Below are positions 19,600-29,182 of a stretch of 64,000 nucleotides of DNA, in pieces (the first letter of the stretch is position 1; each line of letters begins with the position of its first letter). The translations under genes and the position numbers were made by a program. The stretch covers positions 62,001 to 126,000 of IMG/VR virus record IMGVR_UViG_3300020463_000001; one strand, given 5' to 3'. The notes beneath the pieces were generated by a model that was given only the letters and a program-made list of their open reading frames with translations, ran no database searches and was not told the DNA's origin. Source of the stretch: a virus.

Positions 19600-21576
19600 A
19601 TGGCAATAAAATTAATAAACAGTCTTAACGATTTGCCTAATTATGGTGTTTCTGTGTCTAGATCTGGGTTTACCAAACTCACAGATACTGGAGGAATCGA
19701 TAGCACTGGAGCAGTTTCTGGCGTGGGTCTCATGATGACTCTTGCATCAGATATGACTGCCAGCTGGCAACTATATAATGGAGATTCAACTCCAGACAAT
19801 AAAATACAATTGGTCGGTGTCGGAGATAATGCGAATACTGATGTTACTAAACAATTTTTTAATCAGTTGCCTATCAATTCTCAGACGTATTTCGGTCAAG
19901 CAAACTTCGGGCCAGTGGGAAATTTAAGACAACACGTTTTACTATTCGAAACAACCAACGAAATATTACCAAATCGCGGATCAGTATCTAGAGGAGTCGA
20001 TCAATCATATAGAGTAAGATTTGAATTTGATGAACGCCCCAGATTACATACAACAGATGTTGAATTTAATAGAGAACTGTATCAGTTAAATTTAAGACTG
20101 AGGTCTATGGGAAGAGCGCAGTATGTTGTCGGGTCTCAAATAAACGAAACCTCGACTTCGCAACATCAACTAGAAACCACTAAAGATGCAGATAATAATT
20201 TAGTTCATACTGGTTATACGTTCAACGGCACTTGGGCGGTATCCGATGGGATACCAAATTGTATGTATGGATGGATGAAAATTAATGTAGGTACATCAAA
20301 TCAACTTTTGAACAATGGAACTGTATTAGAATCGATATCGGGTAACGATGGTCTTATCACCCTAGAAAATGGATCTACTCTTACTACATCAGTTGTACGA
20401 ACTCCGGGCGAATTGGTAGATCTTCATTTTGAAGATGTGGTGATACCAGCACAATCTCTCGTTTTTCCATACGATGGTATTAATCAATATTCAGTGGGAG
20501 AAGTTATTTCTGGGCCTGGCGGAGCATCTGCTACTGTTCATAGTGTATCGACATCCTCTACAACTCAAAGTGTTACTTTTTCTGATTGGAATAACATCGA
20601 TTTTGATGAGGGGGAAACTATTACTGGCGCAAATAGTTCTTTGTCTCTTTCTTTAACTCTTGTTACTACACAAATAAATAGAAGTAAGAGATTTAGAAAT
20701 AAGAGAAAGGGAAAGGGTTGGTTCAAGAGATTTCCTAAAATTGGAACAAATCTTGAAGGAACTTATCCCATGTCATATCGATTAACTATGACAGAACGGG
20801 GATTTGTTTTATATATGTTTGATGATGCTGCCAGTGATCAATCAGATGATTATGCTTGGACTTGTGTTCAAAGAACTGTTGATAATACAGAGGGAACTAC
20901 GCCGTCAGACGAATCTACCAGATTTCCTGTCCATGTTCTATATTCTTGTTCCAGAGAAAGTGTATATGCGAGAGATTTCGGTGTATATTTCTCCGAGTCT
21001 GCCGCAAACCTTCAAACTGCAGAAACTGCAGTTAACAGTGTTTTTGATAATGAGGGGAATCAGTACACAGTAGATAGCCTAGGAAATGATAGTTTTTATA
21101 TTTTAAGTCCTTACGATAGAGAAGATTCTCTTGCAGATGAATTTACTGCAAAACTTATCTGGCGATTTGTTGCGAGAGAATTTGATATATTAAAACCTTG
21201 GGATGTTCATAAACTTGCGACTAAACACCAGACCGACAGTAATGCGATTATAAATCCTCTAGAACAGTTAGCAATCACTAACGACAATAGATTTGTAATT
21301 ACATTCCCAACTGGTTTGACAACGCAAAGATTTATGTATCCGAAAGAAGAAATAGACCTCATATGTTTTTCTTCTGCGGAGGTTGTGGCTGAAGGAAGTA
21401 ATGTTCCTATGAATACATATCTTCCTTCTGGAAACGCAGACAATAGAAGATATCAGGGAATGAGGTCAACTCTTGCTAATGGAAATGGCATGAGAATTAT
21501 GTTATTAGTGAACGGAAGACACATCTTTAACAGTGATGTTAACATTGGAACAGATACTTCCGCAAACTTAATTTAA
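19600..21576 (+). CDS. Group A appendage protein 1 (four-member paralogue family)
   Basis: 658 residues, the shortest and most divergent member. Family blocks seen: DQSYRVRFEFDERP near residue 133; a strongly basic patch RSKRFRNKRKGKGWFKRF near 360-378; YPMSYRLTMTERGFVLYMFD near 389; DDYAWTCVQRTVD; FPVHVLYSCSRES; RFVAREFDILKPWDVHKLAT near 521; TDSNAIINPLEQLAI; TTQRFMYPKEEIDLICFSSA; and a C-terminal YQGMRSTLANGNGMRI. The N-terminal 130 residues (LMMTLASDMTASWQLY, FGPVGNLRQHVLLFETTNE) are specific to this member. It has no signal peptide or membrane segment and is a soluble beta-rich virion protein by context. Its function is unknown. A perfect hairpin and a weak promoter-like box lie just upstream. 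Confidence 0.72.
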   Translation: MAIKLINSLNDLPNYGVSVSRSGFTKLTDTGGIDSTGAVSGVGLMMTLASDMTASWQLYNGDSTPDNKIQLVGVGDNANTDVTKQFFNQLPINSQTYFGQANFGPVGNLRQHVLLFETTNEILPNRGSVSRGVDQSYRVRFEFDERPRLHTTDVEFNRELYQLNLRLRSMGRAQYVVGSQINETSTSQHQLETTKDADNNLVHTGYTFNGTWAVSDGIPNCMYGWMKINVGTSNQLLNNGTVLESISGNDGLITLENGSTLTTSVVRTPGELVDLHFEDVVIPAQSLVFPYDGINQYSVGEVISGPGGASATVHSVSTSSTTQSVTFSDWNNIDFDEGETITGANSSLSLSLTLVTTQINRSKRFRNKRKGKGWFKRFPKIGTNLEGTYPMSYRLTMTERGFVLYMFDDAASDQSDDYAWTCVQRTVDNTEGTTPSDESTRFPVHVLYSCSRESVYARDFGVYFSESAANLQTAETAVNSVFDNEGNQYTVDSLGNDSFYILSPYDREDSLADEFTAKLIWRFVAREFDILKPWDVHKLATKHQTDSNAIINPLEQLAITNDNRFVITFPTGLTTQRFMYPKEEIDLICFSSAEVVAEGSNVPMNTYLPSGNADNRRYQGMRSTLANGNGMRIMLLVNGRHIFNSDVNIGTDTSANLI

Positions 21577-21592
21577 GTGATGAAAAAAGTTT

Positions 21593-21600
21593 TATAAATA
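21593..21600 (+). promoter_or_regulatory. T4-type late promoter box
   Basis: An exact TATAAATA lies in the 60-base gap before the gene at 21637. Predicted initiation near 21606 leaves a leader of about 30 bases carrying a strong AAGGAGA. Confidence 0.78.
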
Positions 21601-21636
21601 GTCAGATAAGTAAAATATGTCTCAAAGGAGAAAATA

Positions 21637-24600
21637 ATGCCTGTTGCAAGTGGATATAGTATTCAAAGAAATGAAATCATTAATATACCTCATCGTCAGC
21701 AATATGAAACCCATTCTGCTGAAGGTACAAAGAACCAGTTTTTCTTGAGGTCTAAGATTGATTTCGCAAGTAAAGATTGGGAGTGGAGCATCAAAGTTGG
21801 TGGTGTTCGCTATGATTTAGACAGAACAATCTCTCCTGCCTCTGTTACAAATGGAGGAAACTCCCAAAGAAATGCTCAGGGAGTTTCAGCGGCCAGCGGT
21901 ACTGCTTCTGGTAAGACTGACCAAGCAATTTGGGATTCTTCTACGGAAACCTATGCAGAAGGAGATACTGTTTCTGGATCTGGCGCGGTAAAGTTTGATC
22001 AGAGTCTTGGTGTATTCGGGGGCATCGAATTCGCACCAGAGTATACTCCATCCGGCAACGAAATCCTAGAGATTACATATCAAGAACATGAAACTCAATG
22101 GACTGGTTCCAGAGGCGGACTTCTTTTCCAACTTGCAAGTGATATGTGTATCCATCCGTATGATTCTCCAGAGATATTCAAGTATATGGGTTCCGCTAGT
22201 CCAATTGGACTTTCAGAGTCTTTTAGTGAGGACTTTAGTGAGAACCCAGCAACTAACACTGCTCAAGCGATTGAGGATGCTAGAAAAACTGCAAGAACTC
22301 CTAATGCGGTTTACAAACTTATTAGAGAACACTCAGTAACATATTCGGCTGTAGATATATCGGACTCAGATCCGTCCAACATTACTCCAAAAACATTAAC
22401 TAGTGATTTCCCATTTTCTATTGCTGATTTAGGAGACGGAGAATTCCGAGTATCTATTGCAGGAAGAGTTATCCAAGATGAATACTGGTCTGTTGAACAA
22501 AACTCAGATCGTTCTGTAACCATTAAGTTATTGGTTGCTTCTTCTGAATTCAACTGGGTATCTGACGCAAGTTCCGTCGAAGTTATTGTAGGTTTTCACT
22601 GGAAGCATTCACTCGCAGTTCCATTTGGTGCAAAGTTTGGGCCATTCGATCCTGACGGCGGACAAATCACATATACCAACCCGTCTTCTGGAAATAGAGC
22701 AACTATATTATTTTCTGATCTTGTCGATGATACCGATCCAGATAATCCGGTTGCGACTGGACTTAACACTGGTAAAACTCAATCTGCAGACTTAGATTTT
22801 ATCAAGTCAGGAGATCTGTTCCTACTAGAATTCAAAGATGACGAACAGTTTATCCCTGCGTTTAATCTGATTCACCCCAAACCAGTAAGTAATTCCAAAG
22901 AAGATGTTCTTGCTGCACTGAAACAAGTCACTACAAAATTTCTTGTAGAATCCGCAAGAGGAACTGACTTGCTATCAGATGACGAATTGACTCCGATCTC
23001 TACCGATCCAACATCAAATAAGACCAAACCACAAAACTGGAGAATTCGTTTTGAGTATAGTGGTGATGGTGCTCAGATTAAGGTCAATGTTGCAACAGAA
23101 TATCAACTCCTTGATGACATGACAATTACGCAAGGGCAAGGAAGAGATGGTGCGAAATATCCCATCTACAGAGAGCCGGGCGAATTATGTGATGTTTACC
23201 AAGAACCAAGTATTGGTCGAGGTGTTGTCACCAGAATTCAAAAGGCCAAGTCACAATTCTTTACAAGAGTTTCTAAATCTGAGGATGAGGTCGCAAGATC
23301 ATATCCAATGTCATATAGAATGACAGTAACCGACCACGGCATGGGATTGTTCATATTTGACCAAGCGTCAGTAGACCAAGATGATGATTATTCTTGGTTC
23401 GTTGTACAACGTCATGTTGATCAATCTACTGGACAACCAGAATTCTCAGGTAAGTCTCCTGTACACTGTGTATACTCGCCAACAAAACGACCAGTAGAAA
23501 TTAGTGATTTAAACACATATTACTCAACACAAGATGTTGCAGATCTTTCTAAGCCAAGAAATATCTTCGATAGTTTTGGTAGAGAATTAGAAACAGAAGC
23601 TCCTACAATCTTTGTAAATAGAGATCAGAGTTTCTTTAATGACTTTGTGAACGCAATTGACTTCACAGGAACATACGCTATTCCAGAAACTTCTGGTGGT
23701 CAATCGGTGTATAAAGATGAACTAGATGTTGGTTTTATCGGCGGTGCGGATGTCAGTGATGATATCGCAATACTATATTGGAATGATGGAGCAAGCGATC
23801 CCAAACCAATAAATGAATTACAAATTTTAGGATTTGAGAGATTAGGAAGATCTGGACAAGGAACAAATATCGGAAGGGTGGCCAATACTATTGGGCCATT
23901 TGCTACGGCGACAGCACCGTCTGTTTCGATTAATTCTCAAAATGGTGCAAGTTGGCAGACAAACCCAGCACAACAGACTGGAACACAACTTTCTGGAAAC
24001 GTAACATTCCCAGTTTCTGCATTAGAAGCAGTTTCTAATTTTGAAGATGCTACTAGTCAAACTCCGGGCCCGACTGCTACTGCTCCTGCAACTCTTTCAG
24101 ATTGGGACGATCCATCTTATGCACTCTTAGATATCCTCTTCAACGAAGTATCTGCAAACAGAGAAAAGGTATTTGAAAGTTTAGTAGTTGCTCTTGACGG
24201 AGTAGAAATCCTACGAGATCCTAACGCATATGTCCTTACATATGACGAATGGGTACGAAATGGAGATCCATCAACAGTACAAAGATTCTTAGAGGGTCTT
24301 GATAATGCTGGTGTTAAAAATTTTGGAACTAGCTTTAAGTTGCCGGAAAATTCTAGCAATGTCACTGCGAACTTTATCACTAACATTGGGAATGCGAAAA
24401 ACGAATCTAAGAGTACCAGTAGTCAGTCTGGAGACGATTATGATACTGACTTTGTAACTAATATACAAGGTCTAAATACAACAGCCTATCTAGTAATTTC
24501 TACAGATTCTGTTGGGTTGAGAGGTAAATTGCCAGGAGATCCAATCTTCTCAGATTACGGAACATCTCAGCTGAACTTGACTGCAGGGCCCAACAGGTAT

Positions 24601-25308
24601 CTGTATGACTTCTTCAACCAGACTCTGTACTTTAGAGACACACCAAGATCAGGTTCTTCGTTCTCTATGAAGTTGGTGAACTATAACTCATCTACTCCAT
24701 CACAGACCACATACATTGTGACGGTTCCGCCGGATAGAGATCTTCCGGATCGTAACCAAAACTCTGTTAAGACTATCAACAGGTTTATCGTAAGAGAAAG
24801 TGATGTATTGAAACCTTGGGATTATCATACTTCTGCAACAATGCATGAGGCAGATTCTAACTCAATCATCAACCCACAAGAGCAGTTGTCAATCACTCAG
24901 GATAGGGATTTCGTATTTAGTTTCCCAACTCAGTTGACTTCTCAGAGATTCTATTATCCTAGAAGTGAATTAGACTTGATTGCGATTTCTTCTGCTGACT
25001 TCTCTACACAGGCTGGTCACATTGAAATTGACAAGTATTCTGACTCTGACGGAAAGAACGGAACTCTATTTGTTGGCGCTAATCAAGAAGGTATCAATCC
25101 TACTGGAATTTCTGATAGTGCTGGGCCATTTAGGTTTGCAGCGCATACCGGGCCAGACAACAGACAGTACATCTGGAAGAAGAATAAGAGGAAGTATGAA
25201 GGTATGATGAGTACAGAACCAAATGGTAACGGTATGAGAGTGTTCTTACAGGTTACTGGTTCTAGTGTACGTTATAGTGATGTTACCGAAGGTGAAGCTC
25301 CAGCATAA
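21637..25308 (+). CDS. Group A appendage protein 2
   Basis: 1223 residues. The N-terminus SGYSIQRNEIINIPHRQQYE resembles that of the next gene (SSGFSVQRNEILTVQPPYYT). Family blocks: NWRIRFEYSGDGAQIKVNVA near residue 467 with ATEYQLLDDM; REPGELCDVY; SYPMSYRMTVTDHGMGLFIF near 554; DDDYSWFVVQRHVD; KSPVHCVYSPTKRP; RFIVRESDVLKPWDYH near 1049; DSNSIINPQEQLSITQD; TSQRFYYPRSELDLIAISSA; and YEGMMSTEPNGNGMRVF near the end. A variable insert of about 450 residues lies between the PVHCVY and VLKPWD blocks. Good Shine-Dalgarno and own late promoter. Close similarity to the following gene, also at DNA level near the VLKPWD block, points to tandem duplication. Virion role inferred; biochemical function unknown. 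Confidence 0.78.
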   Translation: MPVASGYSIQRNEIINIPHRQQYETHSAEGTKNQFFLRSKIDFASKDWEWSIKVGGVRYDLDRTISPASVTNGGNSQRNAQGVSAASGTASGKTDQAIWDSSTETYAEGDTVSGSGAVKFDQSLGVFGGIEFAPEYTPSGNEILEITYQEHETQWTGSRGGLLFQLASDMCIHPYDSPEIFKYMGSASPIGLSESFSEDFSENPATNTAQAIEDARKTARTPNAVYKLIREHSVTYSAVDISDSDPSNITPKTLTSDFPFSIADLGDGEFRVSIAGRVIQDEYWSVEQNSDRSVTIKLLVASSEFNWVSDASSVEVIVGFHWKHSLAVPFGAKFGPFDPDGGQITYTNPSSGNRATILFSDLVDDTDPDNPVATGLNTGKTQSADLDFIKSGDLFLLEFKDDEQFIPAFNLIHPKPVSNSKEDVLAALKQVTTKFLVESARGTDLLSDDELTPISTDPTSNKTKPQNWRIRFEYSGDGAQIKVNVATEYQLLDDMTITQGQGRDGAKYPIYREPGELCDVYQEPSIGRGVVTRIQKAKSQFFTRVSKSEDEVARSYPMSYRMTVTDHGMGLFIFDQASVDQDDDYSWFVVQRHVDQSTGQPEFSGKSPVHCVYSPTKRPVEISDLNTYYSTQDVADLSKPRNIFDSFGRELETEAPTIFVNRDQSFFNDFVNAIDFTGTYAIPETSGGQSVYKDELDVGFIGGADVSDDIAILYWNDGASDPKPINELQILGFERLGRSGQGTNIGRVANTIGPFATATAPSVSINSQNGASWQTNPAQQTGTQLSGNVTFPVSALEAVSNFEDATSQTPGPTATAPATLSDWDDPSYALLDILFNEVSANREKVFESLVVALDGVEILRDPNAYVLTYDEWVRNGDPSTVQRFLEGLDNAGVKNFGTSFKLPENSSNVTANFITNIGNAKNESKSTSSQSGDDYDTDFVTNIQGLNTTAYLVISTDSVGLRGKLPGDPIFSDYGTSQLNLTAGPNRYLYDFFNQTLYFRDTPRSGSSFSMKLVNYNSSTPSQTTYIVTVPPDRDLPDRNQNSVKTINRFIVRESDVLKPWDYHTSATMHEADSNSIINPQEQLSITQDRDFVFSFPTQLTSQRFYYPRSELDLIAISSADFSTQAGHIEIDKYSDSDGKNGTLFVGANQEGINPTGISDSAGPFRFAAHTGPDNRQYIWKKNKRKYEGMMSTEPNGNGMRVFLQVTGSSVRYSDVTEGEAPA

Positions 25309-25331
25309 GGAGTTCCCCCTTCGTAATATCT

Positions 25332-25339
25332 CATAAATA
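25332..25339 (+). promoter_or_regulatory. Late promoter box variant
   Basis: CATAAATA (one change from TATAAATA) sits in the 47-base gap before 25356. Predicted initiation near 25345 leaves about 11 bases containing AGAGGAAAG before the ATG. Confidence 0.55.
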
Positions 25340-25355
25340 ATATAAAGAGGAAAGT

Positions 25356-28300
25356 ATGTCTTCGACTTTGAATTATCCATTTAAGTCTTCCGGATTTTCA
25401 GTACAAAGAAATGAAATACTTACTGTTCAACCTCCTTATTATACTCACCTATTACAAGGAGATGGGACATCAACTTCGTTTCCAGTTTATGCGGAAGAAG
25501 GAAAGAAACCAAATCTGAACTTATCAGACGTTCAGCAGTTTCGCGTGTTTCAAAACTCTGTCAATGGGCCAGAATATAGTTTAGATAATATAACTGGCGA
25601 TTCTTCTTTCTCAAACAACGGCGAATTCTATTATACTCCTCCGCAAACTTCAGATGATTCTGATAACGGAACTATAACATTTAGAACTGCTCCAGCTGGA
25701 GGATTAAAAATTCTAGTTCAATACTTTCCTGTAGTTAACTCAGGAAATGCTGATCCAGCAGGAATTCTTCAGAGTCTTGCGAAAGATTTAACATTACATC
25801 CATATCGAAATGATTTCTCTGAAGCATGGTCATCTAATCAACAGAAGAAATCTACTGCCACCATTAATCTTGCAACTAATTTTGTTGAACAGTCAGGAAC
25901 CATAACAGTAACTGATTCTGATGGGGCCTCAGTCAATTTTGATGCAAATGATGTCGGAAAAAGAATTAGAGAGAAATATGGATCTGGTATGTTTGTGATA
26001 GATTCTGTTACAGATAATGTTGCAAATATAACTGTAGTATCACCAAAGTCCGATTCCTCTACGACTTCTTATACAGAGGGAGAGTGGATGTTAATAATTC
26101 CTAGCTCTGATGTAGAACCTCAAGCATATAATATTATTTATCCGAGAGTACAAGATTCTGATATTACACATCCATCAATAAATTTTGATGGACAACAAGA
26201 TCACACCTCAGTTATGGATTGTATCAGAAGAATCGGGTCTGTATTTGTAGTAGAATCGGAAAAGGGAACAGACATTCTTTCCTCACTAAAAGACATTGAT
26301 TCTTCTAATACATTTATACCTACTACTGCCGTTGCTTCTCAAGTCGCACAGGAAAATCGAACACCACAAAAATGGAGAATGAGATTCTTTTATGATACTA
26401 GAGATGAATACATTCATGTAAATATTGGAACTAAATTTCAAATAATGGACGATGGAGATATATCTCAAACAGTAGGCAGGGATGGCATAACATCTGGCCC
26501 CACAAGAAATCCCGGCGAACTTTCCGATGTATACTATAAGTTTGACGAAAGAGGAAATAAAGCAAAATCTGGTTTTTATAGAAGACAAGGAAAGACTGAT
26601 ACAAATATCGCTGGAAGTTATCCTATATCATATCGACTTACTTGTTCGGATCATGGTACTGCGTTTTTTATCCAAGATCAAGCATCTATAGACGATGATG
26701 ATTATGCATGGTTTGTTGTGCAACGTCATGTCAATAATATTTCTGGTAAAATAGATCTGGAAGACGGAAAGTCTCCCGTTCATTGTGTCTATGCACCCTC
26801 TAAGCGTCCCACAGAGGCGTCCGATTTTAACATGGGTTTCTATGCATCATATTCATCACAAACCTTTGCTAACGGAAAGACAGTCATTGAAACAACAGAT
26901 TTGGGCCCAATCTTTAAAACTGATGGAACTCAACTAACACCAGAGACACCAATACAATTTACCATCGTTACTGACAAAGATCCAGTAGCAGTTTCTTCTG
27001 CAGGAACATCATACTATAGAGGAACAAGTTATAGAATCCCTCCTAGTGATTACGATCCAATTCACGAAATCAATATTGCAGATTATGCTTTGGGTTCTGG
27101 AAACTATGCACTTCCTCTTGGATCTAATTATACTACAAAGGGTGTTTATAACAAACTTATGCCACCCGATGTGGGACTTAATACTGCAGGCGATATGTTG
27201 GGATATCCAATTGGTCAGACAGGAACTCCAACTCCCAACGCACCAACTGATGCGATAGAAACTGCAGATCAGGAATTTGCGGTCATATCTTATGCATCAG
27301 CAGCAACATCTGGTATTCAATTATCTAATCCGGATGGGCTTAAATATGTCCCTAAAAAATTAAATACATTAAGTCTTTCTAGACAAGAACAACTGGGCCC
27401 AGCAGAATCTGGGTTATCTCCATATCAAGTTCAAATTTTCGACATTGATTCTGGGGGAAGTAATGGGTTAGCCGATCTTGTCGAAGGAATAGATTATAAT
27501 ATTGTAAAAGAAAATGATGAATACTGGTACTTTCAATTTGTCACAAAAGATACGGATAATATCATTCCTAATGCATACATATCTGATCTTGTTGAGGGCC
27601 CAAATATGCCCGGCGCAAATTCTTCCAATCCTAAATCTTTATCTAGGATGGGGTGGTATGATTCTTCTGGCATTTTAGTCGAACCAAGAAATGTTCTATT
27701 AAACGGGGCAATCATACCAAGCTCGCATTATACTATTGATCAGGAAATAAACTTCACAGTCAAGGTTGCGGCTTTTAATATTCCGGCAGGGTTCGCCTCT
27801 GCAGATCTTACTTTTGATAATGGAAATAGAACAGCATCTGGAGTATCTGTAACACAGACCGGAACACAAGGAGAGTTTGCAGTTTCTGTAGTAGTTAATG
27901 AATCAGACTCGACACCTTTCCCAATAGGTTCCAGTGTTATTATGGAAGACTCTGGAAACACTTATACGTTTATTGTTGACGAAGTTTCTACAACTATGGT
28001 AATAGATCCGATATTTAAATATGTTAGGGGCGATACTGTAGTACTTGGTAATAGTGATGTACTAGAAATTAAATCTTATTTCAGTCCAGAGAATACAAAG
28101 ATTATTTTATCTTATGTTTGGAATGGGGCTGGTTATCAAAACAAATATATCAATCCATTTGGAGGTTCATCACAAATAAGATCACAAACTCAGATTAAAC
28201 CTCTTTATGAAGTTAATAGGTTAGATGTTTTTGTAAATGGAGTAGAAATTAATTCTTCTCCGTATCCAAATGGGTATTTTATAGAATCTGATGGTGATGT

Positions 28301-29117
28301 AACATTTAGAGATATAAGTTTGAGTTTACAAAACGAATATGTCTACTCTATGCCTCAGGATACAATATATATTAAGAATGATTTAGTGAAGGGAGAACAA
28401 CTCAAATTCTCTTATGAAAATTATAATTCTGCAGAGGAAACGGACTCTTCTGCAGCATCTTATTTGTTGGAAATACCAGAAGATAGAGATATACCAAGTG
28501 CTTGGTCTAATTTGCACAAAGATACAATTGCAATATACAGATTTGTTGTGAGAGAAGATGATGTTCTTAAGCCTTGGGATTTTCATGTGTCTGCGATAAT
28601 TCCACAAATAGATAGTCCAGCTATTATCAACCCACAGGAACAATTGTCAATCACTCAGGATAAGACTTTTGTATTTACATTCCCTTCTCCTTTGACAACT
28701 CAGAAGTTTATCTATCCAAACTCTGAAATGGATTTACTGTGTTATTCTGGTGCAAGTTCATCTACCCTTGGAGGATTCACTAGTATTGGTACTGCAGCGT
28801 CTCCTAAATACGATCTGGATGGAAAACAAGTAAGTCTTGCAACTGACATCACTGGATCTTACAGTCTCGACAACGGAATTGGAGTTGCGCCTAGCGCATC
28901 ATCTGCGGGGGATTATACTTCTGCGAGTGGTGATGTTCTTAACTACAGAGACATATATTCTTGGCACACCGGAACTGACACATCAACAACTTCTGCATCT
29001 AGATCTTATGTGGGTATGCAATCTACACAAAGTTATGGAAACGGCATGAGAATATTCGTTCTAGTAAGAGGTGGGCCAATCAATCCTATATATTCGGATT
29101 TTGTTGTTAGGACTTAA
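25356..29117 (+). CDS. Group A appendage protein 3
   Basis: 1253 residues, the nearest relative of the gene at 21637. Blocks: FSVQRNEILTVQPPYY at the start; QSLAKDLTLHPYRND near 145; QKWRMRFFYDTRDEYIHVNI near 337; NPGELSDVYYKFD; GFYRRQGK; SYPISYRLTCSDHGTAFFIQ near 421; DDDYAWFVVQRHVN; KSPVHCVYAPSKRP; RFVVREDDVLKPWDFH near 1061; AIINPQEQLSITQD; TTQKFIYPNSEMDLLCYSGA; and a terminal YVGMQSTQSYGNGMRIFVLV. The insert between PVHCVY and VLKPWD is unlike that of its neighbour, so the shared blocks are a scaffold and the insert is the variable part. The function is unknown and the virion location is inferred. An interlocked promoter and terminator follow the gene. Confidence 0.78.
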   Translation: MSSTLNYPFKSSGFSVQRNEILTVQPPYYTHLLQGDGTSTSFPVYAEEGKKPNLNLSDVQQFRVFQNSVNGPEYSLDNITGDSSFSNNGEFYYTPPQTSDDSDNGTITFRTAPAGGLKILVQYFPVVNSGNADPAGILQSLAKDLTLHPYRNDFSEAWSSNQQKKSTATINLATNFVEQSGTITVTDSDGASVNFDANDVGKRIREKYGSGMFVIDSVTDNVANITVVSPKSDSSTTSYTEGEWMLIIPSSDVEPQAYNIIYPRVQDSDITHPSINFDGQQDHTSVMDCIRRIGSVFVVESEKGTDILSSLKDIDSSNTFIPTTAVASQVAQENRTPQKWRMRFFYDTRDEYIHVNIGTKFQIMDDGDISQTVGRDGITSGPTRNPGELSDVYYKFDERGNKAKSGFYRRQGKTDTNIAGSYPISYRLTCSDHGTAFFIQDQASIDDDDYAWFVVQRHVNNISGKIDLEDGKSPVHCVYAPSKRPTEASDFNMGFYASYSSQTFANGKTVIETTDLGPIFKTDGTQLTPETPIQFTIVTDKDPVAVSSAGTSYYRGTSYRIPPSDYDPIHEINIADYALGSGNYALPLGSNYTTKGVYNKLMPPDVGLNTAGDMLGYPIGQTGTPTPNAPTDAIETADQEFAVISYASAATSGIQLSNPDGLKYVPKKLNTLSLSRQEQLGPAESGLSPYQVQIFDIDSGGSNGLADLVEGIDYNIVKENDEYWYFQFVTKDTDNIIPNAYISDLVEGPNMPGANSSNPKSLSRMGWYDSSGILVEPRNVLLNGAIIPSSHYTIDQEINFTVKVAAFNIPAGFASADLTFDNGNRTASGVSVTQTGTQGEFAVSVVVNESDSTPFPIGSSVIMEDSGNTYTFIVDEVSTTMVIDPIFKYVRGDTVVLGNSDVLEIKSYFSPENTKIILSYVWNGAGYQNKYINPFGGSSQIRSQTQIKPLYEVNRLDVFVNGVEINSSPYPNGYFIESDGDVTFRDISLSLQNEYVYSMPQDTIYIKNDLVKGEQLKFSYENYNSAEETDSSAASYLLEIPEDRDIPSAWSNLHKDTIAIYRFVVREDDVLKPWDFHVSAIIPQIDSPAIINPQEQLSITQDKTFVFTFPSPLTTQKFIYPNSEMDLLCYSGASSSTLGGFTSIGTAASPKYDLDGKQVSLATDITGSYSLDNGIGVAPSASSAGDYTSASGDVLNYRDIYSWHTGTDTSTTSASRSYVGMQSTQSYGNGMRIFVLVRGGPINPIYSDFVVRT

Positions 29118-29132
29118 ACCTTAATAAATTAT

Positions 29133-29140
29133 CATAAATA
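29133..29140 (+). promoter_or_regulatory. Late promoter box variant fused to a terminator
   Basis: CATAAATA ends one base before the left arm of the terminator at 29141-29166. Transcription from it would begin near 29146, inside that arm, so the new transcript could not form the full hairpin. It would serve the acidic repeat protein at 29183. Confidence 0.55.
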
Positions 29141-29166
29141 AAAGGAGGCTTGTGTCTCCTTTTTTT
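29141..29166 (+). terminator. Intrinsic terminator after group A protein 3
   Basis: AAAGGAG (29141-29147) pairs with CTCCTTT (29156-29162); two further pairs (G48-T55, C49-G54) can close the loop. Seven T residues lie at 29160-29166. It would end transcripts from the group A genes upstream. Confidence 0.8.
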
Positions 29167-29182
29167 ATATCCAGAGAACCCG

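Noticed and set aside
25309-25323. Hairpin AAGG...CCTT after group A gene 2 as a terminator
   Set aside because: Only four pairs with a 7-base loop and no T-run.
29150-29182. Earlier TTG start for the acidic repeat protein
   Set aside because: The 11 extra codons lie in the terminator hairpin and T-run (giving CLLFLYP), there is no ribosome site before the TTG, and the ATG at 29183 gives a normal virion-type N-terminus.
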